From Micromonospora sp. DSM 45708 (GTDB lineage: Bacteria; Actinomycetota; Actinomycetes; Mycobacteriales; Micromonosporaceae), in the NCBI RefSeq assembly GCF_039566955.1, contig NZ_CP154796.1:4340001-4404000 (forward strand): 64,000 bases of DNA, in the 5' to 3' direction. Below are positions 21,331 to 29,539 of this stretch, piece by piece (position 1 is the first letter of the stretch; each line of letters starts with the position of its first letter). The position numbers and the translations under genes were made by a program. The notes under the pieces are model-generated. The model ran no database searches, was not told the DNA's origin, and saw only the letters and a list, made by a program, of their open reading frames with translations.

Positions 21331-21351
21331 GCGCGGCTTCGCGCAAATTTT
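21331..21351 (+). terminator. Possible weak terminator after yaaA
   Basis: Short hairpin GCGCG-GCTT-CGCGC followed by AAATTTT directly after the yaaA stop. The stem is only 5 bp, but an A/T run of this kind is unusual in this sequence. Confidence 0.3.
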
Positions 21352-21436
21352 GCTCAAGGCTCGGGCGCAGCGGTTCCCCGGCCCGGCGGTGAGGGCCACG
21401 GTAGAGGGACCCCACGTCGACCAAGGAGCTGTGCCG

Positions 21437-22087
21437 ATGCTCTCCGAGCCCACCACGCTGCTCGACCGGCCGCGCCCGTCGTCGCCCCCGCCGCTGGACT
21501 GGCCGACCCTGACCGACGCCTTCGAACTCGCCTGCCTGGTGCGCTGCACCACGCCGCCGGCCGTCCGCGTCCGCCGGCTCGACGTCGACCCGTACCGGGG
21601 CGGGATCGCCGAGTTCAACCGGGAGGACGCGGCGCACCGGATGCGGCACCTGCTGCGCCGCCTCGACGTACCGGTGGAGCACGAGCTGGCCACCGGTGGG
21701 CTGCGGCGCCGCTACGAGCTGCACCGGCTGTCGGTGCCCCCGGAGCACCGGCCGGCATACGCGAACCTGCTGGCGGCAGGCTGGCGGCAGGGCCGTCGCG
21801 AGCTGCTCGGCGGGCCGTTCCCGGGCGCGTCGACGGCCCGTCGGATCTGGCGTCCCCGGTTGGCCACCGCGGTCTGGCGGGCCGCGCTGCTCGCCGGCGG
21901 CCGGCACGTTCGCCGGCACTGCCTCGGCATCCGGCTCACCGACCGGGACCTGGCGGCGGTGCTGGTGCGCGGCGCGGCGCTGCTGGACGTGCCGGCGGCG
22001 CTGCGGCCGGGCTCGGGCTGTTTCCTGGTGAGCGTCGCCAACGGCGAGCACCGGGCCCGGATCACCGAGAGCGCCGCCCTGGGCTGA
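21437..22087 (+). CDS. WhiA-like LAGLIDADG-domain protein without HTH (tentative)
   Basis: 216-residue soluble protein. The start at 21437 has AAGGAGCT about 6 nt upstream. I do not recognise it with certainty. Its two halves look like the two LAGLIDADG repeats of WhiA. The first is AFELACLVRCTTPPAVRVRRLDV...AAHRMRHLLRRLDVPVEHEL...RRRYELHRL. The second is TAVWRAALLAGGRHVRRHCLGIRL...LAAVLVRGAALLDVPAALRPGSGCFLVSV, comparable to the WhiA pattern RGAFLAGGS...YHLEI...LL..LG.PA. WhiA has an additional C-terminal HTH of about 100 residues that is absent here. No catalytic acidic residues of homing endonucleases are visible. Function unknown; DNA or protein binding is a guess. Confidence 0.5.
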   Translation: MLSEPTTLLDRPRPSSPPPLDWPTLTDAFELACLVRCTTPPAVRVRRLDVDPYRGGIAEFNREDAAHRMRHLLRRLDVPVEHELATGGLRRRYELHRLSVPPEHRPAYANLLAAGWRQGRRELLGGPFPGASTARRIWRPRLATAVWRAALLAGGRHVRRHCLGIRLTDRDLAAVLVRGAALLDVPAALRPGSGCFLVSVANGEHRARITESAALG

Positions 22088-22104
22088 CCGGTCCCGGGGC
22101 GGGC

Positions 22105-22134
22105 TTGCGCGGCGGCGGGTGCACGGCGCAGAGT
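22105..22134 (+). promoter_or_regulatory. Promoter of the TAXI lipoprotein gene
   Basis: TTGCGC (22105-22110), 18-bp spacer, CAGAGT (22129-22134). The -10 ends 7 nt before the GTG at 22142, so the transcript would be leaderless. Both elements are reasonable matches to the actinobacterial housekeeping consensus. Confidence 0.5.
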
Positions 22135-22141
22135 GCAGCGC

Positions 22142-23095
22142 GTGAGCCGACACTGGTCTGTGCGCGGCCGGCGCCGGACCGCGGCCCCGCTGGCGTTGCT
22201 GCTGCTGCTCGTCGCCGGGTTGGCCGGTTGCCGGGACGAGCCCACCGAGCCGGTGCGGATCCGGATCGCCACCGGCAGCCCGACCGCCGTCTACCATGCC
22301 TTCGGCCAGTCGCTGGCCGCGCTGCTCAACCGGGAGGTGCCCGGGGTACGGGCCGACGTGGTGGTGACCGCCGCCTCCGCGCAGAACGTCCGGCTGGTCG
22401 GCGCCGGCGAGGCGGAACTGGGCTTCACCCAGGCCGACGTGCTGCCGCCCCGGGAGCCGGAACACCCGACCGTGCTCGCCGTGGCCCGCGTCTACGACGA
22501 CCTGCTGCACCTGGTGACCACCGCCGGCGGCTCGGTCCGTACGCTGGCCGACCTGCGGGGCCGGCGGGTCTCGGTGGGCGCCGACGGTTCGGGCACCGAG
22601 GTGACCGCCACCCGACTGCTGGAGGTGGCGCAGCTCGGCGGTGAGCGGGTCCGCCAGGAGCACCTGGGGCTGGACGACTCGGTGGCCGCGCTGCGCGAGG
22701 GCCGGATCGACGCGTTCTTCTTCTCCGGCGGCCTGCCGGTGCGCGGCGTCGCCGAGCTGGCCCAGCAGACCTCGCTGCGGATGGTCGACCTGGGCGACTG
22801 GACCGAGCCGCTGCGGCGCGCGTACGGGCAGGTCTACGTCACCCGGGACATCCCCCGCTCGGTCTACCAGGCGGACCCGGTCAGCACGGTGGCGAACCCG
22901 AACTACCTGATCGTCCGCGCCGGCCTGCCCGCCGGGCTGGTGCGCGAGGTGACCCGGTTGCTGATGGAACGCCGGGAGGAACTGGCCGCCGCGCACCCGG
23001 CGGCCGGTCGGATGAGTCCCCGGTCGGCGATCGTGACCACCCCGCTGCCGCTGCACCCGGGCGCGGTGCAGTGGTACCGCGACGCCAAGCCCTGA
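22142..23095 (+). CDS. TAXI-family TRAP-type solute-binding lipoprotein
   Basis: Exported binding protein of about 317 residues. The signal peptide is followed by a lipobox LAGC with the lipidated Cys at residue 30. The mature protein has IRIATGSPTAVYHAFGQSLAALL, the TAXI opening, and ADLRGRRVSVGADGSGTEVTATRLLE in the middle. TRAP transporters need DctM/DctQ-type membrane partners, and none is encoded in this window. It converges with a histidine kinase whose stop is 7 bp away. It may work as a ligand-sensing partner of that two-component system, or with a transporter elsewhere; both are inference. GTG 22133 is an alternative start. Confidence 0.85.
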   Translation: MSRHWSVRGRRRTAAPLALLLLLVAGLAGCRDEPTEPVRIRIATGSPTAVYHAFGQSLAALLNREVPGVRADVVVTAASAQNVRLVGAGEAELGFTQADVLPPREPEHPTVLAVARVYDDLLHLVTTAGGSVRTLADLRGRRVSVGADGSGTEVTATRLLEVAQLGGERVRQEHLGLDDSVAALREGRIDAFFFSGGLPVRGVAELAQQTSLRMVDLGDWTEPLRRAYGQVYVTRDIPRSVYQADPVSTVANPNYLIVRAGLPAGLVREVTRLLMERREELAAAHPAAGRMSPRSAIVTTPLPLHPGAVQWYRDAKP

Positions 23096-23101
23096 CCGGG
23101 G

Positions 23102-24544
23102 TCAGCGGTCGACCGGCTCGTCGTGGCGCTCCGGCGCGGCCGGCTCGTCGGCCGGGTCGAGGGCGCCCGGGTCGTCGGGCGGCGCCGGGAACCACAGCTC
23201 GGCGACCAGGCCCCGGGGCTCGCCCTGGCGCATGGTGAGCCGGCCGTCGGACGCGTCGACGAGCACCGCGGCGATGGTCAGCCCCAGCCCCGCGCCGTCC
23301 ACGTTCTGCACGTCCGGCGCCCGCCAGAACCGCTCGGTGGCCTGGCCTAGCTGGCTGGCCGTCATGCCGGGACCGGTGTCCCGCACGGTCAGCGCCGTCC
23401 CGCCGTCGGCCGGCCCGACGGTCACCGTCACCTCTCCCCCGACGCCGCTGAACTTGACCGCGTTGTCGATCAGCGCGTCGAGCGCCTGGTCGATCGCGGT
23501 CGGCACGGTCCGGGCGTACGCCGGCGTGCCGACCGGGTCGAGCCGGAGCGTGACCGCCCGGTGCCGGGCCAGCGGCAGCCAGGCCGCCACCCGGGACGCG
23601 GCGGCCTCGCCCGCGTCCACGGTGACCCGCTGGTTCTCCTCCCGCTCGGCCCGGGCCAGGGTGAGCAGCGCGTCGAGCACGGTGGCCAGCCGGTCGGTCT
23701 CCTCCAGCGCCAGCCGGTGCTCGGCCCGGCCGTCCGGATCGGTGAGGCTGGGCCCCAGCTCCTCCACCCGCAGCCGCAACGCGGTCAACGGGTTGCGGAG
23801 CTGGTGGCTGGCGTGCGCGACGAACGCCCGCTGCCGGTCCATCACGTCGGAGACCGCGTCGACCATGTGGTTGAAGCTGGTCGCCAACCGGCGCAGCTCC
23901 GGCGGGCCGAGGCGGGGCCGGACCCGGGCGGTGCGGCGCCCCTCGGCGATCTCGTGGGTGGCCGCGTCCAGCTCGGTGACCGGGCGCAGCACCCAGCCGG
24001 CCAGCCCGAAGGCGGTGGAGACACAGGCCAGCACCGCCAGCAGGCCGATGGCGGCCAGCATCAGCCACCACACCGTGACGGTGCGGCGCACCGCGTCCGC
24101 CGGGGTGGTGGTGACCACCGCGCCGAGCACCTCGCCGCCGTCGTTGATCGGGACCGCCGTCACCAGCGGCCCGTCCACCCAGGGCCAGACCGACTCCGGG
24201 CCGCTGAACTGCTGCCCGGACAGGGCGGTGTCGACCGCCGGGCCGGTGCCCGCGCCCGGCTCCCACCGGGTGGACGCGGCCACGGTCCGGCGGTCGCGGT
24301 CCACCACCGCCGCGCCGATCCGGTAGAGGTCGTCGTAGGCGGCCAGTTCCCCGTCGAGCGGGCCGGGACTGCCGCCGCGCAGCGCCGGACCGGCCAGCGA
24401 CGCGAAGCGGGTGGCGTCGGCGAGCCGGTCGGCCCGGACCCGGTCGGTCTCCCGGGAGGCCAGCGTCACCGCCAGCGGGGTTTCCAGCGCGAGCAACACC
24501 AGCACCATCAGCAGCAGGTAGCTGATCACCAACCGGCGGCGCAC
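23102..24544 (-). CDS. Two-component sensor histidine kinase
   Basis: Membrane kinase of about 480 residues. TM1 spans residues 5-28, then an extracytoplasmic sensor of about 125 residues, TM2 at 158-183, HAMP (WVLRPVTELDAATHEIAEG), and the phosphorylated His247 in FVAHASHQLRNPLTALR. The ATPase domain has an N-box (ALDALIDNAVKFS), the G1 box DTGPGM and a later GAGLGLTI. The GTG start at 24544 has GGAGG 5 nt upstream and follows the response regulator by 10 bp. The E/DxxN box is HQLRNPL, as in TctE/QseC-type kinases, which supports a link with the convergent TAXI lipoprotein. The signal is unknown. Confidence 0.92.
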   Translation of the reverse strand: MRRRLVISYLLLMVLVLLALETPLAVTLASRETDRVRADRLADATRFASLAGPALRGGSPGPLDGELAAYDDLYRIGAAVVDRDRRTVAASTRWEPGAGTGPAVDTALSGQQFSGPESVWPWVDGPLVTAVPINDGGEVLGAVVTTTPADAVRRTVTVWWLMLAAIGLLAVLACVSTAFGLAGWVLRPVTELDAATHEIAEGRRTARVRPRLGPPELRRLATSFNHMVDAVSDVMDRQRAFVAHASHQLRNPLTALRLRVEELGPSLTDPDGRAEHRLALEETDRLATVLDALLTLARAEREENQRVTVDAGEAAASRVAAWLPLARHRAVTLRLDPVGTPAYARTVPTAIDQALDALIDNAVKFSGVGGEVTVTVGPADGGTALTVRDTGPGMTASQLGQATERFWRAPDVQNVDGAGLGLTIAAVLVDASDGRLTMRQGEPRGLVAELWFPAPPDDPGALDPADEPAAPERHDEPVDR

Positions 24545-24554
24545 CGGGGCCTCC

Positions 24555-25211
24555 TCACGCGCCGCGGAGCCGGTAGCCGACCCCGCGTACGGTTTCCACC
24601 AGCGTCGGGTCGCCGAGCTTGCCACGCAACGAACCGACGTGCACCTCGACGGTGTGCCGGTCGGCCCAGGTGGTGCCCCACACGTCGAGCAGGATGCGGT
24701 CGCGGGGCACCGCCACCCCGGGCTGGCGGGCCAGCGAGAGGAGGATGTCGAACTCCTTGCGGGTCAGCGTCACCGCCCGCCCGGCCACGCTGACCGTCCG
24801 GCCGCTCACGTCGATGCGGATCTCGCCCGCCTCGATCAGGTGCCGTTCCGGCACGGTGTGCGCGGCGCGGCGCAGCACCGCCTCGATCCGCGCCTGCAAC
24901 TCCACCATCGAGAACGGCTTGACCACGTAGTCGTCGGCGCCCAGCCGCAGGCCCAGCACCCGGTCGCGTTCCTCGCCGCGGGCGGTCACCGCGATGATGC
25001 CGAGCTGGCTGCTGCGTCGGCGCAGCTCGCGGCACAGGTCGGTGCCGTCGCCGTCGGGCAGCGTCAGGTCGAGCAGCACCAGGTCGCAGGGGGCCGCGGA
25101 GAGCGCGGCGGCGACCGTGGCGGCGTGCTCCACCTGGTAGCCGCGGCGGGTCAGCGCGGACGACAGCGCCGCGGCGACCCGTCGGTCGTCCTCGACCAGG
25201 AGGATCCGCAC
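24555..25211 (-). CDS. OmpR/TctD-type response regulator
   Basis: 218-residue DNA-binding regulator. The receiver domain (residues 1-115) has the acidic pocket EDD at 7-9, phosphoacceptor Asp48 in LVLLDLTLPDGDG, and Lys in DYVVKPFSM. The C-terminal winged helix (130-218) contains LTRKEFDILLSLARQPGVAVPRDRIL and VEVHVGSLRGKLGDPTLVETVRGVGYRL. It is the first gene of the operon with the kinase. Targets are not evident; the TAXI gene next door is a candidate. Confidence 0.94.
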   Translation of the reverse strand: MRILLVEDDRRVAAALSSALTRRGYQVEHAATVAAALSAAPCDLVLLDLTLPDGDGTDLCRELRRRSSQLGIIAVTARGEERDRVLGLRLGADDYVVKPFSMVELQARIEAVLRRAAHTVPERHLIEAGEIRIDVSGRTVSVAGRAVTLTRKEFDILLSLARQPGVAVPRDRILLDVWGTTWADRHTVEVHVGSLRGKLGDPTLVETVRGVGYRLRGA

Positions 25212-25284
25212 CCGTGCCTCCGTCCGCTCGACCAGTTGCCCCCGGAATGGTGGCAGACGCGTCGCCCGGACGCGAGGGCCGCTC

Positions 25285-25290
25285 TAGGCT
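25285..25290 (+). promoter_or_regulatory. -10 element of the DUF952 gene, leaderless
   Basis: TAGGCT ends 6 nt before the GTG at 25297 and there is no Shine-Dalgarno, which favours GTG 25297 over GTG 25294 as start. Confidence 0.45.
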
Positions 25291-25296
25291 GCGGTG

Positions 25297-25635
25297 GTGA
25301 TCTACAAGATTCTCGCCGACGACGAGTGGCGGGCGGCGCGGGCGGCCGGGAGCTTCGCCGGCACCGCCCTGGACGTGCAGGACGGCTACCTCCACCTCTC
25401 CGCCGCCGAGCAGGTGGTGGAGACCGCGCGCCGGCACTTCGCCGGCGTCACCGGTCTCACCCTGCTCGCGGTGGACGAGGCGCGGCTCGGCGACGCGTTG
25501 CGCTGGGAGACGTCCCGCGACGGCGCGCTCTTCCCGCACCTGTACGCCGCGCTGCCGGTCGACGCGGTGGTCGCCGCGCACGTGCTGCCGGCGGACCGGC
25601 CGGCCGCCGACGCGGTGGCGGAACTGCTCGGGTGA
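25297..25635 (+). CDS. DUF952 domain protein
   Basis: 112-residue cytosolic protein covering a single DUF952 domain: IYKILADDEWRAARAAGSFAGTALDVQDGYLHLSAAEQVVETARRHFAG, with LRWETSRDGALFPHLYAALPVDAV at the end. The conserved residues HLS and FPHLYAALP are the family signature. The biochemical function of the family is unknown to me. It is divergent from the response regulator and 67 bp upstream of the acyltransferase on the same strand. Confidence 0.88.
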   Translation: MIYKILADDEWRAARAAGSFAGTALDVQDGYLHLSAAEQVVETARRHFAGVTGLTLLAVDEARLGDALRWETSRDGALFPHLYAALPVDAVVAAHVLPADRPAADAVAELLG

Positions 25636-25702
25636 GGCGGTCGTTATGCTGCGTCGAGCCCCGCCCGACGGCGCGACGCGCCCCGCAACGATGCGAGTGG
25701 AA

Positions 25703-26245
25703 ATGACTGACAGCAACGACCGGTCCGCCTCCGTCTTCGTCCACCCGACGGCCGACGTCGAGGACGGCGCCCGGGTCGGCGACGGCACCAAGGTCTGGCA
25801 CCTGGCCCACGTCCGGTCGAGCGCCCAGGTCGGTGCCGGCTGCGTGATCGGCCGTAACGTCTACGTCGACGCGAGCGTCACGGTCGGCGACCGGGTGAAG
25901 ATCCAGAACAACGTCTCGGTCTACCAGGGCGTCACCATCGAGGACGAGGTCTTCGTCGGCCCGTGCGCGGTGTTCACCAACGACTTCCGGCCGCGCGCCC
26001 AGAATCCGGACTGGACGATCACCCCGACGCTGGTCCGCCGCGGCGCGTCGATCGGCGCCAACGCCACGTTGGTGTGCGGCATCGAGGTCGGCGAGTACGC
26101 GATGATCGCGGCCGGCTCGGTGGTCACCCGGGACGTCAAGCCCTACCAGCTCGTCGCCGGCAACCCGGCCCGGCCCAAGGGCTGGGTCGACGCCAAGGGC
26201 GAGGTCGTCTCCCGGGACGTCGACAACCCGCCGCAGCAGGGCTGA
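25703..26245 (+). CDS. WbpD-like UDP-sugar N-acetyltransferase (left-handed beta-helix)
   Basis: Hexapeptide-repeat acyltransferase of 180 residues. The order of repeats GARVGDGTKVWHLAHVRSSAQVGAGCVIGRNVYVDASVTVGDRVKIQNNVSVYQGVTIEDEVFVGPCAVFTNDFRPRA closely follows WbpD, which acetylates the 3-amino group of UDP-GlcNAc3NA. VWHLAHV supplies the probable catalytic His and FTNDFRPRA is a family block. The C-terminal coil reads KGWVDAKGEVV. ATG 25703 is preferred; ATG 25691 and 25646 are in frame. A strong hairpin terminator follows. Together with the DegT and MocA genes at 43-45 kb and the dehydrogenase at 28 kb it would form a diacetamido-uronic acid pathway (inference). Confidence 0.85.
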   Translation: MTDSNDRSASVFVHPTADVEDGARVGDGTKVWHLAHVRSSAQVGAGCVIGRNVYVDASVTVGDRVKIQNNVSVYQGVTIEDEVFVGPCAVFTNDFRPRAQNPDWTITPTLVRRGASIGANATLVCGIEVGEYAMIAAGSVVTRDVKPYQLVAGNPARPKGWVDAKGEVVSRDVDNPPQQG

Positions 26246-26252
26246 ACGCGGA

Positions 26253-26287
26253 GCGGGGGCGACGACCGGTCCGGTCGTCGCCCCCGC
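26253..26287. terminator. Bidirectional hairpin terminator between convergent genes
   Basis: Perfect 17-bp inverted repeat (left arm 26253-26269, right arm 26271-26287, one-base centre) beginning GCGGGGGCGACGACCGG. It lies between the stops of the acyltransferase and the TagF-like gene and can serve both strands. Confidence 0.8.
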
Positions 26288-26302
26288 GCGTCGGTACGCC
26301 GG

Positions 26303-28057
26303 TCAGCCGCAGAGCCGGCCGATCTCGTCCCGGAAGCGGTCCATCGGGTTGGCCCCGGCGGGACCGAGCAGGTATTCCTTCAGCTCCCGCCGCGCCCCGG
26401 TCATCGGGTCGTCGCCGGCCCGGGTCACGTCCAGGATCTTGGCCAGCTCGCCGCAGTCCGCCGCGAGCAGGTACGCCGCCCGCGCGGTGGGGAACTGCCG
26501 GCGGAACTCGTCCTCCGGCAGGCCGGCCGGATTCGCCACCACGTACGGCCGCTCGCTCTGCACGAAGTCGGAGACCACGCTGGACACGTCGCTGACCAGC
26601 AGGTCGGTGACGTTGAAGCAGTCGAACAGCGCCGGCGTGCGGCCGGTGACCACCAGGTGCGCGGCGCCGTCGAGCGACGTCGGATCGGTGTCGCCGCCGG
26701 CGGCCCGGATCCGGGCGACGATCCGCTCGTGCGCCGCCTTGGCCTTCGGCGAGCGGGTGCCGGTCAACGGGTGCGGCTTGTAGACCACCCGCAGGTTCCC
26801 GGCGGCCAGCAGCCCGGCCACGATCCGCTCCCCCATCAGCACCAGCGAGGTGTGGTAGGGGTCGTCGTCCAGCCAGCCCTCCCAGGTCGGCGCGTAGAGC
26901 ACGGTGAACGGGTGGTCGGTCGCGCCGGAGCCGAACGTGTGCACGCCGGCGAGCTGCGGGCGGCCCACCTCCACGATGTCGCGGTCCAGCACGCCGACGC
27001 CGGCCCGGGCGTACCGCTCCCGGCCGGCCGGACCGGCCACCCACACCTCGTCGTACACCTTGCTGTACGGGTTGACGCTGGCCGCCTTGTCGCTGTCGCC
27101 GTGACCGACGAAGACGTGCTTCACGCCCGGCTCGCGCAGCAGGTGGATGTTGGCGCCGACGTTGGCCGCGTACAGCGCGACCCGCAGCGAGCCCAGGTCG
27201 AGGTTCATGAAGTCGACGCCGGCCGGCACGCAGATCACCGGCAGCCGGGTGTCGGCGAGCTGGTCGAACGCGTCCGCGGCCCGCAGCAGCACCACCGCCC
27301 GCCGGCCGGTCGCCGCCAGCGGCGCGAGCCACATGTTGGCCTGGTAGACGTCCTTGGCCGGGCCGGCGAAGTAGAGCGCCACCTCGGGCTGTTCCCGGGC
27401 CAGCCAGTCGTGCACGGCGGGCAGCACGCCCGGCGCCCCGCCCCGGCCGCGCAGCGCGGTCAGCGCGAGCACCGCGGCGGTGACCAGGCCGGCGGCCAGC
27501 GTGACGGCGGCGGTGAGCACCACCGGGGCGACCCGGTCCAGCGCGGCGGCCACCACCGCCGCCGGCACCAGCAGCACGTTGAGCAGCGGCATCCGCAGCC
27601 CGGCCAGCCCGCGCGCCCAGGCCGGCGGCACCGGGACCCGGCGCAGCGCGCCGAGGTCGATGTTGCGGGTGTACGCCGGCGGGTCGACCCGCCCGTCGAT
27701 CGCCTTCGTCACGGCGGTGGTGAGCACCGCCAGCGTCCACAGCGCGGCGGGTAGCAGCAGCACCGCGACCGTGCCGGCCACCCCCGGACGCACGGCGGCG
27801 ACCACCAGCAGGACCACCGACAGGTCCCGCAGCAGCCGCCGGAACGTGGCGCCCACTCCGGCCTTGGCGAGCAACTCGGCCGTCCCGGCGTACCGGGTGA
27901 CCAGCGCCAGTTCACCGGCGAGGGCGACCACCGCGGCCACCGCGTACGGGACCACCAGGCCGAGCGCCCCGGCGAGGATCATGACGCCGTACCCGAGGAG
28001 CGTCGCGCCCACCGCGGCGAGGCCCTGCTGGCTGCGTACTCTGCTGAACAACGACAC
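26303..28057 (-). CDS. CDP-glycerol/ribitol phosphotransferase family (TagF-like) membrane protein
   Basis: 584 residues. The N-terminal 200 residues hold about six membrane helices; the C-terminal 370 form a TagB/TagF-like GT-B transferase domain. The domain starts ALYFAGPAKDVYQANMWLAPL and has VFVGHGDSDKAASVNPYSKVYDEVWVAGPAGRERYARAG (HGDSDK at 319-324), then VLYAPTWEGW, VYKPHP and LLVSDVSSVVSDFVQSERPYVV. The TagF motifs YAPTW, KPHP and SDVSSV..D are standard; HGDSDK replaces the usual WHG.P.K. It probably transfers a polyol phosphate to an envelope polymer. The GTG at 28057 is the first plausible start. It is a paralogue of the protein at 49492. Confidence 0.82.
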   Translation of the reverse strand: MSLFSRVRSQQGLAAVGATLLGYGVMILAGALGLVVPYAVAAVVALAGELALVTRYAGTAELLAKAGVGATFRRLLRDLSVVLLVVAAVRPGVAGTVAVLLLPAALWTLAVLTTAVTKAIDGRVDPPAYTRNIDLGALRRVPVPPAWARGLAGLRMPLLNVLLVPAAVVAAALDRVAPVVLTAAVTLAAGLVTAAVLALTALRGRGGAPGVLPAVHDWLAREQPEVALYFAGPAKDVYQANMWLAPLAATGRRAVVLLRAADAFDQLADTRLPVICVPAGVDFMNLDLGSLRVALYAANVGANIHLLREPGVKHVFVGHGDSDKAASVNPYSKVYDEVWVAGPAGRERYARAGVGVLDRDIVEVGRPQLAGVHTFGSGATDHPFTVLYAPTWEGWLDDDPYHTSLVLMGERIVAGLLAAGNLRVVYKPHPLTGTRSPKAKAAHERIVARIRAAGGDTDPTSLDGAAHLVVTGRTPALFDCFNVTDLLVSDVSSVVSDFVQSERPYVVANPAGLPEDEFRRQFPTARAAYLLAADCGELAKILDVTRAGDDPMTGARRELKEYLLGPAGANPMDRFRDEIGRLCG

Positions 28058-28210
28058 GCTCCCTGTCTGCCCGCCGGTGTCGGCAAGGCCCGATACGGAC
28101 GGCTGCGACCCTAAACGGGTCAAGTGACGCAAGTATTGCCGGGGTGTCCGACAGGTGAACACCGGACGACGGGTTTCACGCCCGGTGTCCGACCGGACAC
28201 AGCACGAAGC

Positions 28211-28238
28211 GGGCCCCGGCCGGGGACGGCCGGGGCCC
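28211..28238 (-). terminator. Hairpin terminator of the 28.2-32.7 kb operon
   Basis: Perfect 11-bp inverted repeat GGGCCCCGGCC / GGCCGGGGCCC with a 6-nt loop, 15 bp beyond the stop of the dehydrogenase gene. It separates that operon from the TagF-like gene downstream. Confidence 0.7.
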
Positions 28239-28252
28239 ACCACGCATCCGGA

Positions 28253-29536
28253 TCAACCGCCGATGACCACCCGGCGGACGCCCGCCCAGCGGGCCGGGTC
28301 GGTGACCCGACGGCCGTCGACCAGCACCGTCACACCCGGCAGGTCGGCCGGGGTCAGGTTGCGGTACTCCGCGTGGTCGGCCTGGATCACCGCCGCGCCG
28401 ATCGGCTCACCGTCGTAACCGGGCAGGCCGTGCGCGGCCAGCTCCTCGTTCGAGTACATCGGGTCGGCGACGTACGGCGTCGCGCCGCGCCGGCGCAGCG
28501 CCTCCACGGTCGGGAAGACGCCGGAGAAGGCGGTCTCCTTGACGCCGCCCCGGTAGGCGGCGCCCAGCACCAGCACGCCCACCCCGGTCAGGTCGCCGTA
28601 CGCGGCGGCGAGCAGGTCGACCGCGTAGTCCGGCATCGCGGCGTTGGCATCGCGCGCCGAGCGGACCACGGTGGCCGCCGGGTCGTTCCACAGGTACATC
28701 CGGGGGTAGATCGGGATGCAGTGGCCGCCGACCGCGATGCCCGGCGAGTGGATGTGGCTGTACGGCTGGGTGTTGCACGCCTCGATCACCTTGGTGACGT
28801 CGACGCCGACCGTGTCCGCGAAGCGGGCGAACTGGTTCGCCAGGCCGATGTTGACGTCCCGGTAGGTCGTCTCGGCGAGCTTGGCCAGCTCGGACGCCTC
28901 CGCCGAACCGAGGTCCCACACGCCGTTGGGCTTGTCCAGGTCGGCCCGCTCGTCGAAGTCGAGCACCGCCTCGTAGAACCGCACGCCGTGCGCGGCGGAC
29001 GCCTCGTCGATGCCGCCGACCAGCTTCGGGTAGCGGCGCAGGTCGGCGAAGACCCGGCCGGTGAGCACCCGCTCCGGGCTGAACACCAGGTGGAAGTCGG
29101 TGCCCGCGGTGAGACCGGAACCCTCGGACAGCATCGGCGCCCAGCGGCTGCGGGTGGTGCCGACCGGCAGCGTGGTCTCGTAGCTGACCAGCGTGCCCGG
29201 CTTGAGGCCACGGGCGATGGCCCGGGTGGCGTCGTCCATCCAGCCGAAGTCCGGCACGCCCTCGGCGTCCACGAACAGCGGCACGACCACGACGACCGCC
29301 TCGGACTCGGCGACCGCGGCGGCGGTGTCGGTGGTGGCCGACAGCAGCCCGGCGGACACCGCCTCCTTCAGCTTGACGTCCAGGTCGGCCTCGCCCGGGA
29401 AGGGCACGGCACCGTCGTTGACCAGCTGGACGACCCGCTCGGAGACGTCGGCACCGATCACCCGGTGCCCCTTCGAGGCGAACTGCACGGCGAGCGGCAG
29501 GCCGATCTTTCCGAGCGCGACGACGCAGATGTTCAT
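28253..29536 (-). CDS. UDP-N-acetylhexosamine 6-dehydrogenase (nucleotide-sugar dehydrogenase)
   Basis: NAD-dependent four-electron oxidation of a UDP-HexNAc to the uronic acid. 427 residues in the WecC/WbpA family. The NAD site is CVVALGKIGLPLAVQFASKGHRVIGAD and the catalytic Cys273 lies in AVGGHCIPIYPRMY. YETTLPVGTTR, VFSPERVLTGR and KLAETTYRDVNIGLANQ are the other family blocks. The protein is the last gene of a three-gene operon (GT4, GT2, dehydrogenase) with 3 bp to the GT2. Whether it acts on GlcNAc or ManNAc cannot be told from the sequence; it is the candidate for step 1 of the diacetamido-uronate pathway. Confidence 0.92.
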   Translation of the reverse strand: MNICVVALGKIGLPLAVQFASKGHRVIGADVSERVVQLVNDGAVPFPGEADLDVKLKEAVSAGLLSATTDTAAAVAESEAVVVVVPLFVDAEGVPDFGWMDDATRAIARGLKPGTLVSYETTLPVGTTRSRWAPMLSEGSGLTAGTDFHLVFSPERVLTGRVFADLRRYPKLVGGIDEASAAHGVRFYEAVLDFDERADLDKPNGVWDLGSAEASELAKLAETTYRDVNIGLANQFARFADTVGVDVTKVIEACNTQPYSHIHSPGIAVGGHCIPIYPRMYLWNDPAATVVRSARDANAAMPDYAVDLLAAAYGDLTGVGVLVLGAAYRGGVKETAFSGVFPTVEALRRRGATPYVADPMYSNEELAAHGLPGYDGEPIGAAVIQADHAEYRNLTPADLPGVTVLVDGRRVTDPARWAGVRRVVIGG

Positions 29537-29539
29537 GAA

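Noticed and set aside
22142..23095. Complete TRAP transporter
   Set aside because: No DctM/DctQ membrane subunit is encoded anywhere in the window.
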